This document shows, piece by piece, positions 29,155 to 40,547 of a DNA stretch of 64,000 nt. Source of the stretch: Teredinibacter purpureus (GTDB taxonomy: Bacteria; Pseudomonadota; Gammaproteobacteria; Pseudomonadales; Cellvibrionaceae); NCBI RefSeq assembly GCF_014217335.1, contig NZ_CP060092.1, positions 2,311,501-2,375,500 on the forward strand. The letters are read 5' to 3'. Below the pieces are notes generated by a model that saw only the letters and a program-made list of their open reading frames with translations, searched no databases and was not told the origin of the DNA. The translations under genes and the position numbers were made by a program. Each line of letters starts with the position of its first letter. Position 1 is the first letter of the stretch.

Positions 29155-29865
29155 CTACGCGACGTGCCCGGTTGTTCTGACTCGTTTAGCGCCTTTCGTG
29201 GCCTTCACCTTGTTTTTAGACGCTTGATTTTTCAACTGAATATCGACCATGTTTTTAATCGCAATTAATAACCCCGCAATGAAAAAAGCACCGGGGGGTA
29301 ATACTGCGACCAAAAAGCCTTTGTAGTTATCACCGAACAGGGTCAGCGTCCAAGCGCGCGCGCTTTCACCTAGCAATAAATGCATATTGTCGAATAGCGT
29401 TCCTGCGCCAAGAATTTCTCTCAGTGCGCCAATGGTCACAAGCACCAGTAAAAACCCTAAGCCCATCATAAAGCCATCAATCGCCGAAGGGAGTAGGGGG
29501 TTCTTGCAGGCGAACGCGTCTGCGCGCCCGAGAATGGCACAGTTGGTTACAATTAGCGGGATAAAAATACCTAGAATTTGGTACAGCTCATAAGTAAAGG
29601 CCTGCATTAGCAGTTCTGTACATGTTGTAAATGCTGCAATAATCATTACAAAGGCCGGTAGCTTAACGGCATCGCTCACTGCGTGACGAATAAGCGAAAC
29701 GGCAATATTGGACCCTACTAATACGAGCATGGTTGCGATACCGAGGCCCAACGCATTTACTACAGACCCTGTCACCGCTAGCAAGGGACATAAGCCCAAT
29801 AACTGAACCAGTGCTGGGTTGTTCTTCCACAAACCATTGGACGTTATTTCTTTATAATTAGCCAT
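29155..29865 (-). CDS. rnfE: Rnf electron-transport complex subunit E
   Basis: 236 residues with six or so membrane spans, a homologue of RnfA and NqrD. Visible family features are [22 protein letters not shown] at the N-terminus and [19 protein letters not shown]. Together with RnfA it forms the membrane core that holds an iron-sulfur centre in the Rnf complex, which couples NADH:ferredoxin electron transfer to ion movement. The C-terminal 30 residues are basic and extend past the last span. It is the last gene of rnfABCDGE, four bases after rnfG. Confidence 0.95.
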   Translation of the reverse strand: MANYKEITSNGLWKNNPALVQLLGLCPLLAVTGSVVNALGLGIATMLVLVGSNIAVSLIRHAVSDAVKLPAFVMIIAAFTTCTELLMQAFTYELYQILGIFIPLIVTNCAILGRADAFACKNPLLPSAIDGFMMGLGFLLVLVTIGALREILGAGTLFDNMHLLLGESARAWTLTLFGDNYKGFLVAVLPPGAFFIAGLLIAIKNMVDIQLKNQASKNKVKATKGAKRVRTTGHVA

Positions 29866-29869
29866 TATC

Positions 29870-30502
29870 TTATTCGCTCGCTGCTTGCGGGAAGAGTAAC
29901 GCTTTGTGCTGGTTAAAAAATTCCAGCGTCAGTTTTACCCGTTTGACTACCGCGCGCGGTGTAATGGTTGCGCCGGTAAACTGGTCAAAATCGCCGCCAT
30001 CCTTTTTTACCGCCCATTGTTTTGCGGTAGGGTTGTGTAGTGATGTTCCGTCAAAATTCAAAATCCAAGGGCTTTTACGTAAATCAACTTTATCGCCTAA
30101 CCCTGGTGTTTCTTTGTGGGCCAACACGCGTACACCGGCTACAGAGCCGTCGTAATTTACGCCAACAATAAGTTTAATATCACCGCTGTAACCGTCAGGT
30201 GCAATCATGGGAATAATCGCGGCAACGGGTTGCGCCTCTTTGAAGGCTAAATAAATATCGGCATCGTCTTTTAAACCCAGCTCACCCAGCAATTGAGCGG
30301 GAATGGGGAAGGTCGTGTCGAGCATATCGTTGTCATGCCGTGAACGCGGTACTATTTCTAGTAGCGCAGCTTGCGCGGCTTTTCGTTCCGCAGCGGCAAT
30401 ACGATCAGCCGTAGATTGATAGGTTGTAGCGAGAATGCCCGCTGTAACCAACGCGAAAGCCGCTAAAATAAAACTGTTTTTACTAATGGATTGTCCTAAC
30501 AC
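29870..30502 (-). CDS. rnfG: Rnf electron-transport complex subunit G
   Basis: 210 residues: an N-terminal span ([21 protein letters not shown]) and a periplasmic FMN-binding domain. The flavinylation motif is [11 protein letters not shown], where FMN is attached to the Thr by ApbE. The segment [19 protein letters not shown] is characteristic of RnfG/NqrC. It lies between rnfD and rnfE with only a few bases on either side. Confidence 0.95.
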   Translation of the reverse strand: MLGQSISKNSFILAAFALVTAGILATTYQSTADRIAAAERKAAQAALLEIVPRSRHDNDMLDTTFPIPAQLLGELGLKDDADIYLAFKEAQPVAAIIPMIAPDGYSGDIKLIVGVNYDGSVAGVRVLAHKETPGLGDKVDLRKSPWILNFDGTSLHNPTAKQWAVKKDGGDFDQFTGATITPRAVVKRVKLTLEFFNQHKALLFPQAASE

Positions 30503-30505
30503 GCG

Positions 30506-31540
30506 CTAACCTGCTTTATGGCCATATGTTTTTGGCTTGGTGTAATAATCAATAAAGGGTGCTGCAAAATTCATCAGTAGCACGGCAAACGCGACGGCAT
30601 CGGGATAATTTCCCCAGACACGAATAATAAATACGAGAGCACCAACGACGGCACCATAAATTATTCTGCCTCGATTGCTCACGGCGCTGGTTACGGGGTC
30701 CGTTACAATAAAAAATGCGCCGAGCATAGTGGCGCCCGAGAGCAGATGAAAAAGCGGAGAACCGGCGCTGCTGGAACTACCGCCATCGTAAAATAATGCA
30801 GACAAAACGGTGAGACTTGCCAGCATCGATATGGGGGCGTGCCAGGTAAATATTTTTTTATAGAGCAAGAAAATACCACCGATCAAAAACGCGATATTGA
30901 CCCATTCCCAACCAGCTCCGGCCCAGCGACCGGCGAGAAAACTCGTGTCTTCGCGGTAAAGCTCCGACACACTTAGACTATTATTTTGTTTTAAAACATC
31001 CAGCGCAGTCGCAGCAGTATAACCGTCTAAGCTTTCATAGCTTAATACGTGCTGAAGAGCTTGCCCAAGGCCAGGCAGAGTTTGGCCCTCTGTGAGTGTG
31101 GAAACTGCCGCTGGCCACTGGCTCATTTCGAGTGGAAATGAAATCAGTAATACAATATAGCCAACCATTGCAGGGTTGAACGGATTGTAACCGAGCCCAC
31201 CATACAGTTGTTTCGCGACAACAATGGCAAAAAAACAACCAGTGGCAATGAGCCACCAAGACGAATATGGCGGTAGAGCAAGGGCCAATAGAACGGCGGT
31301 AAGTAGCGCACTCAAATCCCGTAAATAAAAACCAACGGGTTTTTTGCGTAGCGTGAGAAACGCGGCTTCAAATGCGAGACAAAAGGCGCTTGCGATAACA
31401 ATATTTAGCAATGTTCCATAACCAAAAAACATGCTGAGAATAGCGATGCCCGGAACGGTAGCCAGTAGCACGGTTTTCATGACCGAACCCGTATTGCCGG
31501 GTTTATGTGCGTGAGGTGAACTCACTTTAATAAAAGCCAT
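30506..31540 (-). CDS. rnfD: Rnf electron-transport complex subunit D
   Basis: 344 residues with about nine to ten membrane spans. The covalent FMN site is in LLSGATMLGAFFIVTDPVTS, and GGLGYNPFNPAMVGY is the second family motif. It is homologous to NqrB and carries a covalently bound flavin on the pathway from RnfC to the membrane core. Two bases separate it from rnfC, so the two are translationally coupled. Confidence 0.96.
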   Translation of the reverse strand: MAFIKVSSPHAHKPGNTGSVMKTVLLATVPGIAILSMFFGYGTLLNIVIASAFCLAFEAAFLTLRKKPVGFYLRDLSALLTAVLLALALPPYSSWWLIATGCFFAIVVAKQLYGGLGYNPFNPAMVGYIVLLISFPLEMSQWPAAVSTLTEGQTLPGLGQALQHVLSYESLDGYTAATALDVLKQNNSLSVSELYREDTSFLAGRWAGAGWEWVNIAFLIGGIFLLYKKIFTWHAPISMLASLTVLSALFYDGGSSSSAGSPLFHLLSGATMLGAFFIVTDPVTSAVSNRGRIIYGAVVGALVFIIRVWGNYPDAVAFAVLLMNFAAPFIDYYTKPKTYGHKAG

Positions 31541-31542
31541 TG

Positions 31543-33822
31543 TTAGACGGTACCTTCTTTTATTGCGGCATGAGTGGCGGCAAGCTTAATTTTTAACTTT
31601 TCGAGGGCCGACCGAAAGGCATCAATATGCTCGTCGTTCTCCTCTTCGGCCTTTTGTAGTTTTAACGTTGCCTTTGCAACGCGCGCCTCTAGCGATTTCA
31701 ATTGCTCGCGAATTTTCTCTTCTGGCGACATAGCGGCTTGCGCGGCCGCTTTAGCTTTTGCACGTTCAATGGCCGCTGAGGCGGCGTTTTTCGCAGGTAC
31801 GGCATCGGTAGCGGCGCGGCTATCGGCTGAAGTGTCGGGTGGGGTGTTTTCTATCAGTGCAGATAACTCTTTTTGATTAGCGGCTAGCTTTTCTGTGAGT
31901 TTAGTTACACCTTGTTCCAGCGCGCCAAGCGTGGGCGAATGATTGGTTTTGGCTTCTATAATTTTTTCTTGTGCGGTGGTGATACGCTTCTCTAAGGTCG
32001 TAATGGTTTTTTCCAGTTGCGCGCGTGGCGATGCGGCCATTTTGTTGGCGATTGTTTTCGCGCTTTTGTCCACCGATGTTTGTTGTTGCGTGAAGGTGTC
32101 GAGTTTTACTTTTGCTTCGGCTGCTTTTTGTTGCGCTTGCTTTAATCTTGCCTGAAGCGATTCAATTCGAGCGTTATCGGTGCCTTCACTAATGGCTTCG
32201 GCAATGGATTTTTCTGCGCGCGCTACACGGCTTTCTGCACTGGAAACTGCGCGTTCAAGTTTTGCGCTTTCTTTTGCGGGGTCTATTTCTTGTGCGCTGG
32301 TTTTCGCCGTGGCAACGGCTTCGCTCACAATATCTTTTGGAACTTCGCCAGCGGCCGCCTTCTGTGCTTGCATCTTTTTCGCTTTTTCGGCGGCGGCTTT
32401 ACGGGCCACGCGTTTCGCTTCTTTTTCGGCGTCGGCTTGCGCCATGCGCGCTTGTCTTGCTTCAAAGCGTAAACGAGCGCGGTCTGAATTGGCCTTTTCT
32501 GCATCGAGGTTTTTAATCTCGCTTTTAGAAGCGCGATAATACTGAACTAAGGGGATATTGCTGGGGCATACAAACGAGCAGGCACCACACTCAATACAGT
32601 CGAAAAGATTGTGCTCGCGAAGCTGATCAAAATTTTCACTTTGGGCATACCAAAATAATTGTTGAGGTAGCAAGCTAGCAGGGCACGCTTGTTCACACAT
32701 ACCACATCGAATACACGGCTGAGCGGGCGGTTGCGAGGGCATTTCAGATAACGAAGGCGCAAGAATACAGTTCGTGGTTTTAATCACCGGCGCGCGAGGA
32801 GCTAGCAGCGTAAAGCCCATCATTGGGCCGCCAATAATTAAGCGCGGGCACTGCTCTTGTTGCCAGCCATGAGCCTCTAGTATGTGTTCGACCGGCGTGC
32901 CGAGCAGAACGTCAATATTACGTTGTGATTGTAACGACTCACCCACAACGGTGGTTACTCGGCTGATAAGGGGTTCGCCAAAGCGTACGGCGCGGTAGGC
33001 GGCAACAGCGGTTCCTACATTTTGCACAACAATCCCTATTTGGGCGGGTATGCCGCCGCTCGGGACTTGTTTGCCCGTAAGAATTTCGATTAATTGTTTT
33101 TCACCACCCGAGGGGTACTTTGTGGGGAAGACGACAATGGTGATTTTGGTACCGGTGGCGGCTTTTCGCATGGCCGCTATTGCTTCGGGTTTGTTGTCCT
33201 CAATGCCAATTAAGAGGGTGGCAGGGTTATCCAGCAGTATGGCTAATAGTTGTGCTCCCGCAATAATGTCGCTGGCGCGTTCACGCATCAGCATGTCGTC
33301 GGCGGTAATATAGGGTTCACACTCGGTGCCATTTAAAATGAGCGTATCAATCTTATTGTCGGCTCGGGGGTTAAGTTTTACCGCTGTTGGGAAACCCGCG
33401 CCGCCCATACCGGCAATACCGGCTTCGCGAATTTTACTCACGAGCACATGATGTTCTAGTTCGTCAAAATTTTCGCAGGGTGAGAGTGTTGCCCATGTGT
33501 CGGTATTGTCGGGCGTAATCACAATACAGGGTGCTTTCATACCAGAGGTGTGGGGAATTGGCCTGTCTTCAATGGCCGCAACCGTACCGGAGGTTGAAGC
33601 GTGAACGGTAGCACTGAAGACACCCTCGGCATCGGCAATTTTTTCGCCTTTGAGTACCGTTTGGCCTACGCTCACAATGGCTTGTGCTGGCGCACCAATA
33701 TGTTGGTTCAACGGTAAAATAATTTCGCTTGGCAATGGAATTGTGCCAATAGCTTCGCCGGTGGATTGATGCTTATTTTCCGCTGGATGCACGCCGCCGT
33801 GAATATTAAATACTTTAATCAT
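31543..33822 (-). CDS. rnfC: Rnf electron-transport complex subunit C with long coiled-coil tail
   Basis: 759 residues. The conserved part (about 1-440) binds NADH/FMN and carries [22 protein letters not shown], and two [4Fe-4S] motifs, [18 protein letters not shown] and [17 protein letters not shown]. After about residue 450 follows a 300-residue Ala/Lys/Glu-rich region with repeated coiled-coil heptads (for example [10 protein letters not shown]...[16 protein letters not shown]), much longer than in many homologues. Long Ala/Lys tails are known in proteobacterial RnfC, but their role is unclear. It overlaps rnfB by four bases. Confidence 0.95.
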   Translation of the reverse strand: MIKVFNIHGGVHPAENKHQSTGEAIGTIPLPSEIILPLNQHIGAPAQAIVSVGQTVLKGEKIADAEGVFSATVHASTSGTVAAIEDRPIPHTSGMKAPCIVITPDNTDTWATLSPCENFDELEHHVLVSKIREAGIAGMGGAGFPTAVKLNPRADNKIDTLILNGTECEPYITADDMLMRERASDIIAGAQLLAILLDNPATLLIGIEDNKPEAIAAMRKAATGTKITIVVFPTKYPSGGEKQLIEILTGKQVPSGGIPAQIGIVVQNVGTAVAAYRAVRFGEPLISRVTTVVGESLQSQRNIDVLLGTPVEHILEAHGWQQEQCPRLIIGGPMMGFTLLAPRAPVIKTTNCILAPSLSEMPSQPPAQPCIRCGMCEQACPASLLPQQLFWYAQSENFDQLREHNLFDCIECGACSFVCPSNIPLVQYYRASKSEIKNLDAEKANSDRARLRFEARQARMAQADAEKEAKRVARKAAAEKAKKMQAQKAAAGEVPKDIVSEAVATAKTSAQEIDPAKESAKLERAVSSAESRVARAEKSIAEAISEGTDNARIESLQARLKQAQQKAAEAKVKLDTFTQQQTSVDKSAKTIANKMAASPRAQLEKTITTLEKRITTAQEKIIEAKTNHSPTLGALEQGVTKLTEKLAANQKELSALIENTPPDTSADSRAATDAVPAKNAASAAIERAKAKAAAQAAMSPEEKIREQLKSLEARVAKATLKLQKAEEENDEHIDAFRSALEKLKIKLAATHAAIKEGTV

Positions 33823-34424
33823 GCCGCATGCTCCTGATTTTTATCAGTTGCAATAATGTTGGTGGGTGTTGGCAACGACCACTTCCAGCTACCAATGCCG
33901 TGTTCTACTGGCAACATATCAATACAGTCAACGGGGCAAGGTTCTACACATAAATCGCAACCGGTACATTCAGAGCCTATCACTGTGTGCATTTGTTTTG
34001 CCGCGCCTAAAATGGCGTCTACAGGGCAGGCTTGTATACACTTGGTGCAGCCGATGCATTCGTCTTCGCGGATGTAGGCCACTTTTTTAACTTCAGATTC
34101 TTCACCGTGCTCTTCATCGAGCGCGGGCGCTTCAACGTCCAATAAATTGGCGAGCGCCGCGATGGTGGTGTGCCCACCGGGAGGGCACTTATTAATAGGG
34201 TCGCCATCAACGATTGCTTGTGCGTAAGGGCGGCAACCTGGGTAGCCGCATTGACCACATTGGGTTTGCGGTAACAGCTCATCTATTTGCTCTACGAGTG
34301 GGTCGCCCTCTACTTTAAAACGAATAGCGGCAAAGCCAAGTACACCGCCAAAAATGGCGGCCATAGAGCCAAGCGCAATGAGAGCGCCGAGAATAGGGTA
34401 TTGTAGGAGTAGTTCGATCATCAT
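33819..34424 (-). CDS. rnfB: Rnf electron-transport complex subunit B (ferredoxin-like)
   Basis: 201 residues. An N-terminal membrane span is followed by a [4Fe-4S] domain with [16 protein letters not shown] and a two-cluster ferredoxin domain ([16 protein letters not shown] and [16 protein letters not shown]). RnfB is the electron entry or exit point for ferredoxin. It overlaps rnfC by four bases (ATGA) and follows rnfA by two. Confidence 0.96.
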   Translation of the reverse strand: MMIELLLQYPILGALIALGSMAAIFGGVLGFAAIRFKVEGDPLVEQIDELLPQTQCGQCGYPGCRPYAQAIVDGDPINKCPPGGHTTIAALANLLDVEAPALDEEHGEESEVKKVAYIREDECIGCTKCIQACPVDAILGAAKQMHTVIGSECTGCDLCVEPCPVDCIDMLPVEHGIGSWKWSLPTPTNIIATDKNQEHAA

Positions 34425-34426
34425 TA

Positions 34427-35020
34427 TTATACGAGGCCAGCAAATCCCATAAAGGCTAGCGACATTAAGCCCGCGGTTATCATGCCAATGGCTGCGCCTT
34501 TAAAGGCATCAGGCACATCGGCTACGGCGAGTCTTTCGCGCATGGCAGAAAATAAAATAAGTACCAGAGAAAAACCAACGGCAGCGCCAAAACCATAAAA
34601 AGTCGATTCGAGAAAATTATGGGCTTTATTGGTGTTTTGTAAGGCAACGCCCAGTACCGCGCAATTGGTGGTAATAAGGGGTAAAAATACACCCAGCACG
34701 CGGTAAAGCAGCGGGCTGGTTTTTTCGATAAACATTTTTGCAAACTGCACAACCGCTGCAATAACCAAAATAAACGAAATGGTTTTTAAATAGGTTAAGT
34801 CCAGCGGCCTTAATACCCATTCGTACACCATGTAGCTGCACACGGACGCAAGCGTCAGCACGAAGGTTGTGGCGGTACTCATGCCAATGGCCGTTTCCAG
34901 TTTATTGGACACGCCCATAAAAGGGCACAGCCCTAAAAATTGAACTAGCACAAAATTGTTAACCAGTACTGTGCTTAATAAAATAACCGCAAATTCGGTC
35001 ATGCTGCTCTCTTGTGTCAA
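34427..35020 (-). CDS. rnfA: Rnf electron-transport complex subunit A
   Basis: 197 residues, six spans, homologous to RnfE and NqrE. Family features include [20 protein letters not shown] and [17 protein letters not shown] with the Cys residues that hold the intramembrane iron-sulfur centre. It is the first gene of rnfABCDGE on the minus strand. The ATG at 35005 (TEFAVILL) may be the real start, because family members begin with the sequence MTEF; the upstream ATG at 35020 adds five residues. Confidence 0.95.
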   Translation of the reverse strand: MTQESSMTEFAVILLSTVLVNNFVLVQFLGLCPFMGVSNKLETAIGMSTATTFVLTLASVCSYMVYEWVLRPLDLTYLKTISFILVIAAVVQFAKMFIEKTSPLLYRVLGVFLPLITTNCAVLGVALQNTNKAHNFLESTFYGFGAAVGFSLVLILFSAMRERLAVADVPDAFKGAAIGMITAGLMSLAFMGFAGLV

Positions 35021-35101
35021 TTAGCGCGATAAGTGGTGGTTTACCAACTGTAAGCGAATGCGTGTATTAGCCGTAGGTGCGGCGCGAATAAATATAGGCG
35101 G

Positions 35102-37132
35102 TTACATTACGCGCATACCAGGCTCTGCACCTGCGTGTGGCTCGAGAATATATAGTGCTTTGCCGCCGGGGCCAGCCGCCAGCACCATGCCTTCAGATAA
35201 ACCAAATTTCATTTTTCGTGGCTTAAGGTTCGCGACCATAATAGTATGTTTACCTATTAGATCTTCAGGCTTATAAGCGCCTTTAATACCGGCAAAAACG
35301 TTTTTAGAGTCACCCCCTAAATCCAGGGTGAGGCGTAGGAGCTTGTCGGCACCTTCTACATGCTCTGCGTTCGCAATAAGCGCTATGCGCAAATCTACTT
35401 TGGCAAAATCAGCAAATTCAATTTCGTCGGCTACGGGTTCTTTATCAAGCCACGTATCGTTTGTGGCGGCTTGCGGTTCTGCGTGCGGGGCCTCGTCTTT
35501 ACTTGCTTCAATCATGGCGTCAACCTTTTCGCGTTCAACGCGAACCATAAGAGGTTTGAATTTGTTAATAGTATGTTCGCCGTAAAACGAAAGAGGGGTA
35601 GACCAATCGAACGTGGTATTTAAAAAGGTTTCTGCCGCTAAGGCCGTAGACGGTAATACGGGTTTTAAATAGGTCATTAATGCCTTAAAGCAGTTAATGC
35701 CTAACGTGCAAATATCCAATACTTTTTGTTCATTTCCTTCTTGCTTGGCTAAACTCCACGGCGCTTGTTCTGCAATGTATTCGTTCGCGGCATCGGCTAG
35801 CGCCATTATTTCGCGCATGGCTTTACTGAACTCTCTATTTTCGTAGGCCTCTGCAATAATGGGGTCCGCGGCTACAAAAGTATTCCACAACTTTTCGTCT
35901 GCAATGGTAGAGGATAAGGTGCCGCCCGATTTCGCAATAAATTTGGCCGTGCGGCTGGCAATATTCACAACCTTGCCAACCAAATCCGAGTTCACCTTGG
36001 TAACGAAATCGTCTAGATTTAAATCTAAGTCATCAACGCTATTGGTTAATTTTGTGGCGTAATAGTAGCGCAGGTACTCGGGCGTTAAGTGTTCTAAATA
36101 GGTTCTAGCATTGATGAACGTGCCGCGAGATTTAGACATTTTCTTACCGTCGACAGTAAGAAAACCGTGAACACAGACTTTGGTGGGGGTACGGAAGCCT
36201 GCACTGCTGAGTACGGCTGGCCAAAATAGCGCATGGAAATTGATGATGTCTTTGCCAATAAAGTGGTAAAGCTCGTGGGTGGAATCTTTTTTCCAATAGT
36301 CGTCGAACACTAATGTGTCGTTTTTATCGCACAAGTTTTTAAAACTGGCCATATAGCCTATGGGTGCATCTAGCCATACATAAAAATATTTGCCAGGGTG
36401 TTCGGGTATTTCAAACCCAAAGTAGGGCGCATCGCGCGAAATATCCCATTCCTGTAAACCGCTATCTAGCCATTCGGCAAGCTTGTTGGCAACTTCATCT
36501 TGTAAGTGGCCAGCGCGTGTCCATGTTTTTAAAAAATCGGTAAATTCCGGTAGGGTAAAGAAGAAATGGTCCGATTTCTTTTCAATGGGTGTCGCGCCCG
36601 AAATAACGGAAACAGGGTTGATAAGCTCCATAGGCGAATAGGTCGCGCTACAAGCTTCGCAGTTGTCGCCGTATTGGTCGGGCGTTTTGCATTTAGGGCA
36701 ACTGCCTTTTACGTAGCGATCGGCGAGAAATAATTCTTTTTCAGGATCAAATGCCTGTGTGACCGAGCGCGTGGCAATATGGCCGTTTGCAACGAGTTGT
36801 TCGTAAATATGGCTGGAAAGCGCTTTATTTTCGTTTGAATGTGTTGAATGGTAATTATCAAACTCGATTAAAAAATCGTTAAAGTCAGCTTGGTGTTCGG
36901 CACTCACCTTAGCAATCTGCTGCTCAGGCGTTAAGCCGAGCTGCTCGGCTTTAAGCATAATGGCGGTACCATGGGCATCGTCAGCGCATACGTACGTGCA
37001 GTGGTGACCGCGCAATTTCTGAAAGCGCACCCAAATGTCCGTTTGGATGGTTTCGACCATGTGCCCCAAATGAATAGAGCCATTGGCGTAGGGGAGGGCG
37101 CTTGTTACGAGAATTTTGCGTTGTTCAGTCAT
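35102..37132 (-). CDS. metG: Methionyl-tRNA synthetase
   Basis: 676 residues, the long class with a C-terminal tRNA-binding domain. Class I motifs are the HIGH-type [12 protein letters not shown] and KMSKSRG; the zinc knuckle is [17 protein letters not shown]. The last 110 residues ([19 protein letters not shown] to the C-terminus) form the EMAP/Trbp111-like dimerisation and tRNA-binding domain. It charges both initiator and elongator tRNA-Met. It is divergent from apbC/mrp, with a 220-base shared upstream region, the same order as in many gammaproteobacteria. Confidence 0.98.
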   Translation of the reverse strand: MTEQRKILVTSALPYANGSIHLGHMVETIQTDIWVRFQKLRGHHCTYVCADDAHGTAIMLKAEQLGLTPEQQIAKVSAEHQADFNDFLIEFDNYHSTHSNENKALSSHIYEQLVANGHIATRSVTQAFDPEKELFLADRYVKGSCPKCKTPDQYGDNCEACSATYSPMELINPVSVISGATPIEKKSDHFFFTLPEFTDFLKTWTRAGHLQDEVANKLAEWLDSGLQEWDISRDAPYFGFEIPEHPGKYFYVWLDAPIGYMASFKNLCDKNDTLVFDDYWKKDSTHELYHFIGKDIINFHALFWPAVLSSAGFRTPTKVCVHGFLTVDGKKMSKSRGTFINARTYLEHLTPEYLRYYYATKLTNSVDDLDLNLDDFVTKVNSDLVGKVVNIASRTAKFIAKSGGTLSSTIADEKLWNTFVAADPIIAEAYENREFSKAMREIMALADAANEYIAEQAPWSLAKQEGNEQKVLDICTLGINCFKALMTYLKPVLPSTALAAETFLNTTFDWSTPLSFYGEHTINKFKPLMVRVEREKVDAMIEASKDEAPHAEPQAATNDTWLDKEPVADEIEFADFAKVDLRIALIANAEHVEGADKLLRLTLDLGGDSKNVFAGIKGAYKPEDLIGKHTIMVANLKPRKMKFGLSEGMVLAAGPGGKALYILEPHAGAEPGMRVM

Positions 37133-37352
37133 GGTTGCTTATTGATCGCTGCCGGTGTAAAGAATGTATGCCCACTGTTGGCGGGCTTTTCGGGCGCGGA
37201 ACTATACCACTAAATTGGCGAATTTTCCGCCTTCAGGTGGGGATTATCTCGCGTAATAAGGTGAGTAGTAGGGTGTGTAAATTGAATCAAACGCGCAGCG
37301 GTGGTAATTTGCCTGCCTTATTCCGCCTCAAACCTTTTTTGTTGGAGTTTTC

Positions 37353-38441
37353 ATGAGTTGTGACCTGTTGCAGGAAGTTCAATCCGCTTTACAGAGCGTT
37401 GCTTTACCAGAATTGGGTGGGCAAAGTTTACGCACCATCTGCGACGTGGCGACCCACGAAGGTGCTGTTCGAATACTAATCAAACAGGGCGTAAACGGTG
37501 AGGCCCTCACCGAGCGTCTTCAGGCTTTAGTGGCGAATGCCGTTGCCGCATTACCGCAGGACACCATCGAGGTTGGTGTAGAGGTAAAAGTACTGCCAGC
37601 GAAGTCTCTGCAATCGGCTAGCGTCAGCAGCGTGCCGGGCGTTAAGAATATTGTGGCCGTTGCGTCTGGCAAAGGTGGGGTGGCTAAATCTACTACCGCG
37701 GTCAATATTGCGCTAGCGCTTGCTCAATCGGGTGCGAAAGTAGGCATGCTCGATGCCGACATATACGGCCCTAGTCAGCCTCAAATGCTAGGTGTGGCCG
37801 ATAAACGGCCCGAAATGTACGGCCCCAATATGATCGAACCTATTAATGGGTTAGGTGTGCATGTGGTGTCTATGGGTAACCTCGTTACGGACAAAACGCC
37901 CATGGTATGGCGTGGGCCAATGGTAAGTGGTGCCTTACAGCAGCTACTGCAAAATACTCATTGGGTCGATATTGATTATTTAGTGATCGATATGCCTCCC
38001 GGTACTGGTGATATTCAGTTGACACTATCGCAGGCCGTACCTGTGTCGGGCTCCGTAATTGTGACAACCCCACAAGATATTGCGCTTCTGGATGCGAGAA
38101 AAGGTATTGAAATGTTCAATAAAGTGAATATTCCGGTATTCGGTGTTGTTGAGAATATGGCTACGCATATCTGCGCTAACTGTGGCCATGCAGAAGCCAT
38201 CTTTGGCGAAAAAGGTGGCGAAGCGTTAGCGGCTGAGTATGGTGTGGGCGTACTAGGCCGGTTACCGCTTACACGCTCCATTCGAGAGCAAACCGATGCC
38301 GGAACCCCGCCCGTATTTGCCGAGCCTGAATCGGCTATTAGCCTTGAGTATCGAAGCATTGCCAATAGCGTGGCTATGGCACTGTGGGAGCAGTCATTGG
38401 TGGGCAGCGCAGGCCCAGAAATTTCTTTTTCAGATGATTAG
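37353..38441 (+). CDS. apbC: Mrp/ApbC iron-sulfur cluster carrier ATPase
   Basis: 362 residues. An N-terminal DUF59/MIP18-like domain (about 1-95) is followed by a ParA/MinD-type ATPase with the deviant P-loop [39 protein letters not shown] and the CxxC cluster-binding pair in ICANCGHAE. It binds and transfers [4Fe-4S] clusters to apo-proteins as a dimer. The P-loop has Ala where Gly is usual (GKGGVGKS). GTTGGAG lies upstream of the ATG. It is divergent from metG and is followed by dcd. Confidence 0.95.
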   Translation: MSCDLLQEVQSALQSVALPELGGQSLRTICDVATHEGAVRILIKQGVNGEALTERLQALVANAVAALPQDTIEVGVEVKVLPAKSLQSASVSSVPGVKNIVAVASGKGGVAKSTTAVNIALALAQSGAKVGMLDADIYGPSQPQMLGVADKRPEMYGPNMIEPINGLGVHVVSMGNLVTDKTPMVWRGPMVSGALQQLLQNTHWVDIDYLVIDMPPGTGDIQLTLSQAVPVSGSVIVTTPQDIALLDARKGIEMFNKVNIPVFGVVENMATHICANCGHAEAIFGEKGGEALAAEYGVGVLGRLPLTRSIREQTDAGTPPVFAEPESAISLEYRSIANSVAMALWEQSLVGSAGPEISFSDD

Positions 38442-38536
38442 AATCGCATAGCTTGCGATGCAGCGCAGCCGCTACTATTATCCCCGCAACTAAATTCGTC
38501 AACCTAACCCTTGGCGCCCAAGTAGAGAGAAGCACC

Positions 38537-39106
38537 ATGAGTATTAAATCCGACCATTGGATTCGCCGAATGGCAGAAAATGAAGGCATGATCGAGCCAT
38601 TCGAGCCGGGCCAAGTGCGTTACGATAGTAACGATAAACGGCTTATTTCTTACGGAACATCCAGCTACGGCTACGATGTTCGTTGCTCCAATGAGTTTAA
38701 AATTTTTACCAACGTCCACTCTGCAGTTGTAGACCCTAAAAATTTCGACGCGAACAGTTTTGTCGATATTCAAAGTGACGTGTGTGTCATTCCGCCAAAC
38801 TCGTTTGCATTGGCTCGTACGGTAGAATTTTTTCGTATTCCTCGTTCGGTCTTAACGGTGTGCTTGGGTAAATCTACTTACGCGCGTTGCGGTATTATCG
38901 TGAATGTAACGCCTTTAGAGCCCGAGTGGGAAGGCCATGTTACCTTGGAGTTTTCCAACACCACGCCATTGCCGGCAAAGATATACGCGAACGAAGGCGT
39001 TGCTCAAATGTTGTTTTTTGAAAGCGACGAGCCGTGCGAAACCTCGTATAAAGATCGCGGTGGGAAGTACCAAGGCCAAACAGGTGTAACCCTTCCAAAA
39101 ACCTAG
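38537..39106 (+). CDS. dcd: dCTP deaminase
   Basis: 189 residues from ATG 38537. It deaminates dCTP to dUTP on the way to dTMP. Family motifs are [56 protein letters not shown] containing the catalytic Glu, and the nucleotide-closing C-terminus [18 protein letters not shown]. An open extension to 38453 has no similarity to the family and is excluded. Often found near apbC/metG in this group. Confidence 0.97.
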   Translation: MSIKSDHWIRRMAENEGMIEPFEPGQVRYDSNDKRLISYGTSSYGYDVRCSNEFKIFTNVHSAVVDPKNFDANSFVDIQSDVCVIPPNSFALARTVEFFRIPRSVLTVCLGKSTYARCGIIVNVTPLEPEWEGHVTLEFSNTTPLPAKIYANEGVAQMLFFESDEPCETSYKDRGGKYQGQTGVTLPKT

Positions 39107-39162
39107 TGCGGTTTAAGGTTGGCTGGCGGTAATAAAGCATGTGAATAGTGAGCCATAAATAC

Positions 39163-39196
39163 AACGTCGATGCGGAAACGGGTCGGCGTTTTTTTG
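39163..39196 (+). terminator. Probable rho-independent terminator after dcd
   Basis: AACGTCGA pairs with TCGGCGTT (one T-G wobble) around a 12-base loop and is followed by a T run. Confidence 0.6.
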
Positions 39197-39403
39197 TGGC
39201 TGCATGACCTCAACGCTCGGGTGCGTCCCTGTAATTTTCGGATTTATGCGTTTCCATTTTCAGTCAAAAAAACGCAGACAAATGTCTAGCGGGTGGCTGT
39301 TTAATATTCACGCCTTAAGTGCAGAGGGCAACGCCCTTCTCTTTCTTTCCAAACTCTATCCGTGTTCAAATGGCGGTTTTCGAAATAGATAAAAGGTATT
39401 TTT

Positions 39404-40015
39404 ATGGCTAAAGCTGTGGTCGCGCTAACACGTACGCTATGTATCGGTATGCTTTTTTTGTTCCAGCAATCGTGTGGCGTTATTCAAACAGAAAAATCCC
39501 CATTGCCGTTAGTTACCGTAGCAGTAGAAGATGATTTTCGAGTAGGGTTTTCGGGGAAAGGTGCGGGCGCAGGCGTCATGTTATCGGCATCAATGGGGCC
39601 TATGGGTATCGCCATTGGCGTGGCTATAGATGAAGGGATTGCCAAAAAAATACGTGAAAACATCGCGAAAACCGACATCACTATAGAGCGCTCAATACGC
39701 TTGGCACTGCAACCGTTAGCCAACAACCTTGCGCATGATATTGCCGTAACTCTCGAAGAGCTTAAATTTGTTACTACCTCTAAAGAGGGATTTAACGACG
39801 CGGTTAAAATAGTGGTTACCCTAAAAGTACCAGCACAGAATAATACTCCCGCTAACAGTTTTAACACCGCTACCGCCGTACAAAACGGAACATGTACTAC
39901 CGACTATTACGAGCTGAACGCAATAAAACAAGAACCCGCCGCTGTGGGGCTGGCGCTCACACAAGCGGCGGCGTGTGTGAGTAATATACTAAACATGTAT
40001 TATGGGCGAGCTTAG
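39404..40015 (+). CDS. Predicted lipoprotein of unknown function
   Basis: 203 residues. The N-terminus (ALTRTLCIGMLFLFQQSC) reads as a type II signal peptide with a lipobox-like FQQSC, so the protein is probably a membrane-anchored periplasmic lipoprotein. A Gly/Ala/Met-rich stretch (GKGAGAGVMLSASMGPMG) is followed by a helical part and then beta-rich sequence. No known domain is recognised. It stands between dcd and the accessory RHS region, with its own start and no near upstream gene. Confidence 0.55.
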   Translation: MAKAVVALTRTLCIGMLFLFQQSCGVIQTEKSPLPLVTVAVEDDFRVGFSGKGAGAGVMLSASMGPMGIAIGVAIDEGIAKKIRENIAKTDITIERSIRLALQPLANNLAHDIAVTLEELKFVTTSKEGFNDAVKIVVTLKVPAQNNTPANSFNTATAVQNGTCTTDYYELNAIKQEPAAVGLALTQAAACVSNILNMYYGRA

Positions 40016-40547
40016 TCGCCAGGGCTTTCGTTTAATTAATGTGTCTTATACGTGCGCAAGAGCACATTGCCGTTTAGGTGTCGTACTCTTGGTTTCGTGT
40101 GATAAATATCATAGCTAAAAGTAAAAACAAATACCCGAAGCTGCGGTGCATTGTAATCGCGGCAAAGGCGATAATACTATCGGCCGTGTATACGCTCAAT
40201 CAGCAAACAATATTATAAGAACTTTAGTACAACCTGAAAACAGCACCATGGATGGGCTACGTAAATACGTGTTAAACGTGCTTGCCGAATATTCCACCTC
40301 ACTACCTACTTAACTGAAAGGTGTCGCCACCGGTTTTTTTACGCCATCGCCACCAACCTTTAGTTCGAAAAATGTACAGATATAACGTTTGGCTTCTAAC
40401 GGATTGCTTCCAACAGCCTAGGCGCTAAAAAAGGTAAGGCTGAGGCCCAACAAGCAAAATACCCGTACCCACTATCAATATGAATTTATCGCTAAATATT
40501 TGTAGGGTTATTGTTCGAACAACCACTACCAATACTAGGAGAGGGTA
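40016..40547. other. Intergenic region upstream of the first RHS gene, with a possible gene remnant
   Basis: 532 bases. The only coding-like part is a 55-codon frame (40146-40313), listed separately. The 3' end carries AGGAGAGG at 40537-40544, the ribosome-binding site of the broken SpvB/RHS gene. Nothing else was identified. Confidence 0.5.
40146..40313 (+). pseudogene. Short coding-like fragment, possible C-terminal remnant of a larger gene
   Basis: A 55-codon frame beginning GTG and ending TAA reads HCNRGKGDNTIGRVYAQSAN and then IRTLVQPENSTMDGLRKYVL, with protein-like composition but no ribosome-binding site or ATG. The pattern slightly recalls C-terminal parts of caspase-like peptidases; this is weak. 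It may be non-coding. Confidence 0.2.

Noticed and set aside
31574..32539. Several long plus-strand open frames opposite rnfC
   Set aside because: They are mirror readings of the Ala/Lys-rich rnfC tail; no ribosome-binding sites or known domains.
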